A DNA stretch of 36,993 nucleotides from Bacteroidales bacterium (GTDB lineage: Bacteria > Bacteroidota > Bacteroidia > Bacteroidales > UBA3824). Below, piece after piece: positions 1 through 5,618 of the stretch (the stretch's first letter is position 1; each line of letters opens with the position of its first letter). The position numbers and the translations under genes are program-made. The notes under the pieces were generated by a model. It was not told where the DNA came from. It did not search any database and saw only the letters and a list, made by a program, of their open reading frames with translations. The DNA lies in contig JAKSUC010000034.1 of the NCBI GenBank assembly GCA_024413595.1, forward strand, positions 1 to 36,993, given 5' to 3'.

Positions 1-53
1 ATATTTGTAGAGCCGTCGTATTGTGATTTTAGAAATTATCTCGGACAACAATA
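1..53. repeat. Dispersed intergenic repeat, copy A
   Basis: This 53-nt stretch aligns without gaps to 19327-19379 at 42 of 53 positions by hand count. The ends are best conserved: ATATTTGTAGAG on the left and ACAACAATA on the right. The ends can pair (TTGT and GAG on the left with CTC and ACAA on the right), so the unit may fold. Both copies lie in intergenic space beyond gene 3' ends. It may be part of a larger element running off the left edge of the window. Confidence 0.6.
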
Positions 54-78
54 ATATTTAATCAATATATATACTAAT

Positions 79-105
79 AAAAAAATTGACTCTAAATTGA
101 GTCAA
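79..105 (-). terminator. Terminator of the restriction-modification operon
   Basis: On the minus strand a 7-bp stem (TTGACTC / GAGTCAA, positions 105-86) with a 6-nt loop is followed by a run of seven T. It sits just past the stop of the D12 methyltransferase gene at 119, where an intrinsic terminator is expected. Confidence 0.75.
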
Positions 106-118
106 CTTTTTATTTATA

Positions 119-1270
119 TCAATAATTTGTTATCAATAAATGAGTTACCTTTTTATCATTTCTATTCATAAAACTAACAAGATATTCTTTATCAAATGAT
201 TTAATCTTTATTTCTTCTTTATTATAAAGATTATATATAAAATCTGTATTTTTAATAATCAACATCCATTTTGCTTTACATTCTCGTAATAAATAATTTG
301 CAAGACGTTCTTGATCTTTTTTTGTAAAAGAATTTTTTGCATAAGTATTAAATTCACTATCATAAGGAGGATCAAGAAAGACAAAATCATCCTCTTGGGG
401 TTCTATTTCATGAAGAAATTGTTCAAAATCTAAATTATAAATCTCTGATTTCTTAAAATGTTGTAATAATTTATCAGACTTATAATAATCTATTTTTTTA
501 GCCATAATTTTTTTATTGTATCCAATACCACCGTATGGAACATTAAATTCACCTTTACTACTATATCTAAACATTCCACTATAAGCGTAATTACGAATAA
601 AGAAAAACAAAGCAATATGAAGAGAATCTAAATTATTTATAGTTTGATTATATAAATAACGATAATTCATATACAAAGCACTTTTTAAAGCAGTTTCAAT
701 ATTATCAAATAAATCTTTTTCTGGTAAAATATGAATTTTATTTTCTAACTCTTTCATTCTTACCATTTTCCTATACAAATTAACACTCATTTCTTTTTCA
801 AGAATACAAGGCAAGTTTGAAAAAAATGGACTTGTTATTTTTAATATTTTTTCCTTATTATTAATACAAAAATGATTAATTTTATCTTTTAGTTCATTTT
901 GATTAATTTTTTGACTTCTATATTGTAGGTAAATTTCTACTAAAATTATATTTTCTTCGAAAAAAGAAAATACATTTTCCCATGAAGTATCAATATTTTC
1001 CAAATACTTGAAAAATTGTTGATTTGAAGAAGCAATATTTCTATATAATTCAATCAATTCATTTGAAAAATCATTAATATAATATTTTTCTGAATTAACC
1101 GCCATAAATACAGAACCTCCACCAACAAAAGGTTCAAAATATCTATTAAATTTTGGCAAATTCGGAATAATATACTTTAATTCTTTCTCTTTTCCTCCTG
1201 GCCATTTTACTATAGGCTTAAGTTCTGTATAATTATTTGAAAATATATTTAACATACTATTATTCATCAT
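119..1270 (-). CDS. DNA adenine methyltransferase, D12 class (Dam-like)
   Basis: This enzyme should transfer a methyl group from S-adenosylmethionine to the N6 of adenine in a specific DNA site. The N-terminus has KWPGGK (residues 22-27) and FEPFVGGGSVF (45-55), the D12-class motif X and the SAM-binding motif I. The catalytic motif IV, DPPY, is at residues 300-303. At 383 residues it is roughly 100 longer than E. coli Dam; the extra length lies between motif I and DPPY, where the target-recognition region usually is. It is the last gene of a minus-strand operon, 9 nt after the second methyltransferase gene, and is followed by a terminator. A solitary Dam role is unlikely because a nuclease gene is in the same operon. 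The recognition site cannot be read from the sequence. Confidence 0.92.
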   Translation of the reverse strand: MMNNSMLNIFSNNYTELKPIVKWPGGKEKELKYIIPNLPKFNRYFEPFVGGGSVFMAVNSEKYYINDFSNELIELYRNIASSNQQFFKYLENIDTSWENVFSFFEENIILVEIYLQYRSQKINQNELKDKINHFCINNKEKILKITSPFFSNLPCILEKEMSVNLYRKMVRMKELENKIHILPEKDLFDNIETALKSALYMNYRYLYNQTINNLDSLHIALFFFIRNYAYSGMFRYSSKGEFNVPYGGIGYNKKIMAKKIDYYKSDKLLQHFKKSEIYNLDFEQFLHEIEPQEDDFVFLDPPYDSEFNTYAKNSFTKKDQERLANYLLRECKAKWMLIIKNTDFIYNLYNKEEIKIKSFDKEYLVSFMNRNDKKVTHLLITNY

Positions 1271-1279
1271 GTTAGTAAA

Positions 1280-1990
1280 TTAATAATTAATCATTCTTTG
1301 TTTTGCCTCTAAAAAATATTTTTCATTAATTTCAATTCCAATAAATTTTCGTTCTAGTTCTAAAGACGCAACACCAGTTGAACCTACACCCATAAATGGA
1401 TCAAAAACTATATCTCCTTTGTTTGAAGCTATAGTTATCATTTTTTTTAAAATAGAAATCGGTTTTTGAGTAGGATGTTTTGGATTATTTAAGCGTTCAG
1501 GACGCATACATATTGGACTTTCAACAAAATTGTGCATTTCTTTTTGTGAAATAAAATTCCATGTGTGTTTTTTATTCCAACAAGTAAATATAATTTCACA
1601 ACTATTAAGAAAACTAGCCTTAAAAATTTTAGGTGTTGGATTTGTTTTATGCCATATCATAAAATTTGAAGTATCAAATTTATGATCAAGATTATCATAC
1701 CATTGACCTATTTGATTATATGATGTGAATATAAAAAGATTTCCAGTAGGTTTTAAAATACGAACAAATTCATCAGCCCATTCATTTGGGTTAAAATCTA
1801 CCCAATCCCATTCTGCAACATCATTGTTAATTGCAGTTCTGCCTGGTAATTGAATATTTCCAGTAGAATGTTTACCTATATTATATGGAGGATCAGTTAA
1901 TATAAAATCTATTGAATTATTAGGTATTTGTTTGATTACAACTTTACTATCCTCGTTGAGTAAACTTTTTTTCCAATTTATATTTTTCAT
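1280..1990 (-). CDS. DNA methyltransferase, beta class (N6-adenine/N4-cytosine type)
   Basis: This is a SAM-dependent DNA methyltransferase with circularly permuted motif order: catalytic TDPPYNIG near residues 32-39, then KHPTQKP at 171-177 and the SAM-binding DPFMGVGSTG at 197-206. Catalytic DPPY rather than SPPY favours N6-adenine as the product. The size (236 residues) and order recall DpnA, the second methyltransferase of DpnII-type systems, though sequence similarity was judged by eye only. It lies 2 nt after the nuclease gene and 9 nt before the D12 methyltransferase gene, so all three are almost certainly cotranscribed. Two adenine methyltransferases with one nuclease suggest either an asymmetric site with one enzyme per strand, or a double-strand plus single-strand pair as in DpnII. 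Confidence 0.9.
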   Translation of the reverse strand: MKNINWKKSLLNEDSKVVIKQIPNNSIDFILTDPPYNIGKHSTGNIQLPGRTAINNDVAEWDWVDFNPNEWADEFVRILKPTGNLFIFTSYNQIGQWYDNLDHKFDTSNFMIWHKTNPTPKIFKASFLNSCEIIFTCWNKKHTWNFISQKEMHNFVESPICMRPERLNNPKHPTQKPISILKKMITIASNKGDIVFDPFMGVGSTGVASLELERKFIGIEINEKYFLEAKQRMINY

Positions 1991-1992
1991 AA

Positions 1993-2811
1993 TTATTCGT
2001 GCAAATAAGCGTGTTTAATTTGACTAAGTGCATCAATAATTAAGTGAGCATTAGCTTTATACTCATCAAGAATAATATCATATCCATTGTTTGATTTACA
2101 TATTAAATTCCAAAATTTACTACTGATTAGGAGTTCTTCTTCTGCAAAAAATTGTAAAACACGCCCTTGTTTCCATGGATTACCTTCGCCATAACGATTA
2201 TATGCTGTAGCAAAACAAATTTTAATATTTTCTTCACTTTTAATAGTATTAGCTAAAATACAATATTGTTCAAGTAAAGCTTCTTTTTCAGAACGAGCTT
2301 TTTTATTATCTAAATCTCCACCTATTTTAAGTTCTATGAGATAATGCATACCAGTTTCTGGATCCTTCAAATAATAATCACTTTCATGTCGTTTACTATG
2401 AAAAGAACTTCTATTTTTCTTACTAATACCAATATAATCATTGACTAATGGTCTTTTGTGATTTTCGCCTTTTGTATTTTTATAACATTCAAGTAGTTCT
2501 GCTATAAAATCAGTTTGTTCTTGATAAATTAAACCTTCAACATGCTGACTAACTTCATATTGAAGAGAAGCTATAGCAATAGCCATTTTTTCTAACATAT
2601 TTCCTAAACTGCTATCTAGAGATCTTGCTAATGCAGAATAATATTGAATATCCGAACCAAGTGCTGAAATAAAGACATTATGAATTTTCATATTTATAGT
2701 TCCTTCTTCGTCATTAACCTCACTTAGATGTCTATCTGAAAATCCTGATGCATATGAAGAAACTGCAGATTTAACAACCGCCCGAATTGCTCTTTCACTT
2801 TGAATCGTCAT
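1993..2811 (-). CDS. Probable type II restriction endonuclease (PD-(D/E)XK fold)
   Basis: The protein (272 residues) is the first gene of the operon that carries two DNA methyltransferases. A PD-(D/E)XK-like active site is visible: D145 in ESDYYL, then E160 and K162 in YLIELKIGG. The stretch after it (DLDNKKARSEKEALLEQY) and the later ELLISSKFW segment recall the TdeIII group of type II enzymes from memory, which I could not verify. A TdeIII-like specificity (GGNCC) would fit poorly with two adenine methyltransferases, so the family call stays loose. It should cut unmethylated DNA at the site protected by the two neighbours. No separate controller (C) gene was seen. A short palindrome lies just upstream of the ATG. 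Confidence 0.72.
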   Translation of the reverse strand: MTIQSERAIRAVVKSAVSSYASGFSDRHLSEVNDEEGTINMKIHNVFISALGSDIQYYSALARSLDSSLGNMLEKMAIAIASLQYEVSQHVEGLIYQEQTDFIAELLECYKNTKGENHKRPLVNDYIGISKKNRSSFHSKRHESDYYLKDPETGMHYLIELKIGGDLDNKKARSEKEALLEQYCILANTIKSEENIKICFATAYNRYGEGNPWKQGRVLQFFAEEELLISSKFWNLICKSNNGYDIILDEYKANAHLIIDALSQIKHAYLHE

Positions 2812-2833
2812 TTGGATATTTTGATAACAAATT

Positions 2834-2855
2834 GTCTCAGACTCCCAAATGAGAC
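2834..2855. promoter_or_regulatory. Palindrome upstream of the restriction operon
   Basis: GTCTCA (2834-2839) and TGAGAC (2850-2855) form a 6-bp inverted repeat around a 10-nt spacer, 22 nt upstream of the nuclease ATG. No T-run follows on either strand, so a terminator is unlikely. It could be an operator or part of the leader of the restriction operon. No C protein gene is present to bind it. Confidence 0.35.
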
Positions 2856-2865
2856 AAAAAAGAAT

Positions 2866-3165
2866 AAAAAAGAAAAGCGTGGGAATCTACTGCAGTTCGC
2901 GCAACTTTAGGCCCTAGGATAACCATGCAAGTACGAACAGAGTGACGCCCACGCAAATGTTATATAATACACCTAAATAGTGTGTACGAGAGAATACAAT
3001 CATCTCTCAATACACACATCTAGGGTATGTACAAAAACATACGTATAGCACCGCTACTGCTTTGATTTTGACTTGCATTATTTGAATTTCCTAGGTTCAA
3101 AGTTGCCAATCTCAAAGCGTGCAAACGCTCTTCTATGTAAAATTGCTTATTACTGAATAAGCAAA
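2866..3165 (-). ncRNA. Candidate structured non-coding RNA, about 290-300 nt
   Basis: This block is clearly richer in G and C than its surroundings and is packed with stems: TTGCTTAT/ATAAGCAA (3143-3164), GCGT/ACGC (3117-3128), GTATGT/ACATAC (3025-3042) and a compound hairpin GTGTGTA-GAGAGA/TCTCTC-TACACAC (2980-3017). A closing stem GCGTGGG/CCCACGC (2954-2948 with 2883-2877) follows, then a T-rich tract on the minus strand (about 2876-2866). Inside that stem, ACT/AGT and GTTCG/CGAAC also pair. A box TAATTTTG (minus, 3174-3167) matches TAnnTTTG and would start RNA near 3160. I could not match it to tmRNA, RNase P RNA, SRP RNA or a riboswitch. A 6S-type RNA is possible. Boundaries are approximate. 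Confidence 0.5.
2901..3106. repeat. Inverted pair of three-box elements
   Basis: The left arm on plus (2901-2932) reads GCAACTTT, 4 nt, CCTAGG, 6 nt, ATGCAAGT. The right arm on minus (3106-3071) reads GCAACTTT, 3 nt, CCTAGG, 11 nt, ATGCAAGT. The three boxes (22 nt) are identical while the spacers differ in length and sequence. In RNA the arms would form a long helix with an asymmetric internal bubble, enclosing the hairpins between them. In DNA they look like two facing binding or recombination sites. No recombinase gene is nearby. Confidence 0.8.
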
Positions 3166-3227
3166 GCAAAATTAAGAAAAATTTTAATTCATAGAAAAAG
3201 AATCTATATTTTTGAATCTTTTTTTGA

Positions 3228-3235
3228 TATTTTTG
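3228..3235 (+). promoter_or_regulatory. -7 box upstream of the 71-residue gene
   Basis: TATTTTTG matches the Bacteroidota -7 consensus TAnnTTTG. It would start transcription about 10 nt before the ATG at 3252. A TTG at 3212-3214 lies closer than the usual -33 spacing, so the match is partial. Confidence 0.4.
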
Positions 3236-3251
3236 CAGCAAAATTTTAATA

Positions 3252-3467
3252 ATGAATTACAAAATAGTGCAAATTGAATTTGAAAATGGTTATATAAAAA
3301 AATATCCTATTTCTGATTTCGATTTTTATGGTAAAACTAATGAATTAGAACATAAAAGAGAGAATATTATAATTAATCTTAGTGATTATTCACGTTCGTT
3401 TTGTTACGAATTAGATGATAATTATGAAATTGATAATAAAACTCCAATAAAAATAAGTTTTAAATAA
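3252..3467 (+). CDS. Small hypothetical protein, 71 residues
   Basis: I do not recognise this protein. It has an ATG start, no signal peptide or membrane segment, and a clean stop. The composition (many Asp, Glu, Tyr, Asn, Ile) and the alternating pattern suggest a small soluble beta-rich protein. The opening, KIVQIEFENGYIKKYPISDF, has the look of small domains of the DUF2442 type, but this is only an impression. It stands alone between the structured intergenic block and the convergent Fic gene, with a TAnnTTTG box just upstream, which argues that it is expressed. A role in the neighbouring restriction or Fic genes cannot be shown. Confidence 0.6.
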   Translation: MNYKIVQIEFENGYIKKYPISDFDFYGKTNELEHKRENIIINLSDYSRSFCYELDDNYEIDNKTPIKISFK

Positions 3468-3521
3468 ATTTATATAATAAAAATAACCAATTTCCTATCT
3501 TCTAATAAATATACCACCCTC

Positions 3522-4556
3522 CTAAAAATATTCCTTTACAGCAAATTCGAATTGTTGAATAAAAATTTGTTTAAAAGCATAAATACTATTTTGTTCATAA
3601 AATATCAACATTGCTTTTTTATAATCAAGAGAATCAACTGTTCTGAACGATAATGGACAATATCCATTAGCAATTAAAATTGCATTGCTAATTATTCTTG
3701 CGGTTCTTTTATTTCCATCAGCAAAAGTTTGTAAATACGACAATAAAACCAATGTTAAAAGAGCTTTTTCAAACACATTTTTTTTATCATTAACAAGTTG
3801 ACAAATAGCATGAAGAGCATCTCTAATTTGAAATTCATTATCAAGAGGTCGATAATTTGTTCCTGTTATACCTACCCTCCTTCTACGAATACCTCTATCA
3901 ACAGATAACTCTTTCGTAAGAATCTGATGAATATCTTCAATATGACTTATTGATAAATTTTCTAAATAATCAGGATTATCAAGCACAAATCTTAATGCAT
4001 CTTTATGATTTAACAACATTATTGCCTCTTCTTTGGTTTTTCCCTGTGCTGTTTTGTATTCTTTTAAAAGGCGTTCTGTTTCTAACAACGAATATGTATT
4101 TCCTTCTATCTGAGAAGATTTCCAACTTAAATCAATTCCTAAACGTTCCATTTCTTTTCGATACTCATTGTCGGTTAATTCTGATAAATGATTACGAAAA
4201 ATAGTTTGCAAGTTATTTAAATAAATTTGCTCTTCATTTGTAAATATTTCAACATTAGGCAATTGACTACTAATAAGATTAAAATTAAACGAAGATTGAA
4301 TAATTCGTTCATCAACGTCTTTTGCAAAATAAGTATCTAAATTTAATGGCATTAAAATATGAGCTTTATCTGATAAACGGTATCGAGATGCTCTTGCCTT
4401 TCCAATCACTACAATAGATCCTTTTTGTATTAAATTACTAATCAATCGTTTTAATGTAGCATCACTATCTTGAAAATTAATTCCTTTTGATATTTCATCT
4501 CTTGAAACGTTTGGATTAAAATGCAAAAATTGCAATATTTCTCTTGATATATCCAT
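3522..4556 (-). CDS. Fic-family protein with N-terminal winged helix; catalytic His replaced by Gln
   Basis: Residues 1-62 look like a winged-helix DNA-binding domain. Residues 147-152 (SSQIEG) match the class II Fic inhibitory motif (S/T)xxxE(G/N), which normally blocks ATP binding. The Fic core loop at 276-287 reads QTFADGNKRTAR, where active Fic AMP transferases have HxFxxGN(G/K)R. The codon at the His position is CAA (Gln), so conventional AMP transfer should be impaired. Similar QPF or QTF variants occur, as I recall, in related Bacteroidota proteins, so this may be a subfamily trait and not a lesion. The frame is intact. An array of identical motifs starts 12 nt upstream of the start codon, which suggests autoregulation by the winged helix. 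The likely role is a regulator. Confidence 0.85.
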   Translation of the reverse strand: MDISREILQFLHFNPNVSRDEISKGINFQDSDATLKRLISNLIQKGSIVVIGKARASRYRLSDKAHILMPLNLDTYFAKDVDERIIQSSFNFNLISSQLPNVEIFTNEEQIYLNNLQTIFRNHLSELTDNEYRKEMERLGIDLSWKSSQIEGNTYSLLETERLLKEYKTAQGKTKEEAIMLLNHKDALRFVLDNPDYLENLSISHIEDIHQILTKELSVDRGIRRRRVGITGTNYRPLDNEFQIRDALHAICQLVNDKKNVFEKALLTLVLLSYLQTFADGNKRTARIISNAILIANGYCPLSFRTVDSLDYKKAMLIFYEQNSIYAFKQIFIQQFEFAVKEYF

Positions 4557-4567
4557 AACTAATTTTT

Positions 4568-4662
4568 ATAAATCGGCTCAAATTTAACTAAAAAAACTCA
4601 TAAATCGGCTCAAAATTGAGCCGATTTATGAGTTTTTCAGAACGTTTTTGAGCCGATTTTTA
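4568..4662. promoter_or_regulatory. Four-copy operator array upstream of the Fic gene
   Basis: The core AAATCGGCTCAA occurs twice on plus (within 4568-4582 and 4600-4614, identical 15-mers) and twice on minus (4616-4629 and 4647-4659, the last with one extra edge difference). The two middle copies form a perfect palindrome with 22-bp arms at 4592-4613 and 4616-4637. The region lies between divergent genes, so it cannot be terminating either of them. Its position just before the start of a winged-helix Fic protein points to an autoregulatory operator. The same array could affect the divergent siaB-like gene. Confidence 0.75.
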
Positions 4663-4838
4663 GAAAAATTTTTGTTAAAAAAATAAATTGAACACTTTTG
4701 TTTTAAAATTACAATTTATTTTAACACTTATTTCACAACGAAACAAAAAAATAATCTTTTTTACAAATAATTTCACAAAATTAATCATTATAAAAAAAAA
4801 TTTCGTAAATTGCCATACAAAACCAAACACTGAATAAT

Positions 4839-5432
4839 ATGAGCAATAAAGGTCCATCAATGGAATTAGACCAAAATTTCATGCAAAATATTTTATCTTT
4901 GTATGATGAACTTATAGAAAATGGAATTTCTGTTGTTTATATCGGTAAATTTACTCATCAAGTAATAAAAATGTTTACCGAAAAAAACGAAGAAGAAATG
5001 GAATCTTCAAACGAACAAAAACAAGTTAGAAGAAGAGTTCATCATTCTTTAGTAGAAATTTTGCAAAATATGCAAAAACATAGTACTGAATTTCAAACAG
5101 AATTCAGTCTTGTTAACGGTTTATTTATGATTGGACGAAAAGATGGCGTTTACTACATTATGACAGCCAACAAAGTGTCTAAAAACGACATCGAACATCT
5201 TTCAAAAGCATTAGAATGCGTTAACAACGCAACAAAAGAAGAACTTAACGCAATGTATAAAAAGCAATTGCGAGAAGGTAAAATTTCGGATAGAGGCGGT
5301 GCTGGGTTAGGTCTTATTGATATTGCTCGTAAAACTGACGGAAAACTTGAATATCTATTTATTCCTGTTAACGGTACTGATTATTTTGTTTTAAAAGTGG
5401 AAATTAGCAACTCCGAAGACGAAATTGAATAA
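4839..5432 (+). CDS. SiaB-type protein kinase (GHKL-like)
   Basis: This 197-residue soluble protein resembles the SiaB family (DUF6272), GHKL-fold kinases that phosphorylate a small STAS-like partner (SiaC) in a partner-switch reversed by a PP2C phosphatase (SiaA). The N-box-like helix is EILQNMQKH (73-81) and the ATP-lid G-box is DRGGAGLGL (151-159). The ATG at 4839 is used; an in-frame ATG at 4860 would drop only seven residues. The gene stands alone, with no SiaC-like gene beside it. A candidate phosphatase, the PAS-PP2C protein, is at 15363-19229. The upstream gap holds the Fic operator array and, near 4806, an imperfect -7 box (TAAATTGC). Confidence 0.82.
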   Translation: MSNKGPSMELDQNFMQNILSLYDELIENGISVVYIGKFTHQVIKMFTEKNEEEMESSNEQKQVRRRVHHSLVEILQNMQKHSTEFQTEFSLVNGLFMIGRKDGVYYIMTANKVSKNDIEHLSKALECVNNATKEELNAMYKKQLREGKISDRGGAGLGLIDIARKTDGKLEYLFIPVNGTDYFVLKVEISNSEDEIE

Positions 5433-5483
5433 ATTTTTGTATGTTAATCTTTTTCTAATTCAAAAAATAATCAAATAAAAATA

Positions 5484-5513
5484 TTGCATTAGAAAAAAAT
5501 ATGTTTAAATTTG
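5484..5513 (+). promoter_or_regulatory. Promoter of the helicase operon
   Basis: TTG at 5484-5486, a 19-nt spacer and TAAATTTG at 5506-5513 match the Bacteroidota promoter layout (-33 TTG, -7 TAnnTTTG). Transcription would start near 5520, leaving a leader of about 100 nt before the ATG at 5619. Confidence 0.65.
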
Positions 5514-5523
5514 CCTTTGAGTG

Positions 5524-5573
5524 GCATTTTAAGTAATTGTTGTATGATTTTTGCAGTTATTTTACTAAAATGC
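5524..5573 (+). promoter_or_regulatory. Leader hairpin of the helicase operon
   Basis: GCATTTTAAGTAA (5524-5536) pairs with TTACTAAAATGC (5562-5573), a 12-bp stem with one bulged A and a 25-nt loop. It starts a few nucleotides after the predicted transcription start, so it would be at the 5' end of the mRNA. No T-run follows; it may stabilise or regulate the transcript. Confidence 0.4.
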
Positions 5574-5618
5574 TATCACAAAACATTTAACAATACATAA
5601 AATTTATAGTATAAAAAA

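Noticed and set aside
2834..2855. GTCTC palindrome as the cleavage site of the restriction enzyme
   Set aside because: Nothing in the sequence links the motif to enzyme specificity, and GTCTC has adenine only on one strand, which fits poorly with two adenine methylases.
2866..3165. tmRNA, RNase P RNA, SRP RNA or TPP riboswitch
   Set aside because: No tRNA-like ends or tag frame, no GAGGAAAGTCC, no SRP apical motif. A GAACCT...ATAATGC stretch recalls TPP riboswitches but the CTGAGA element is not in the right place.
3020..3241. Possible 73-residue minus-strand protein in the structured block
   Set aside because: It starts at TTG with no ATG, overlaps the hairpin-dense region, and its sequence is low-complexity. 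The stems and GC rise fit RNA better than coding.
4592..4637. Perfect palindrome as a terminator
   Set aside because: The flanking genes diverge from it, so no transcript ends there, and further copies of the half-site lie outside the palindrome.
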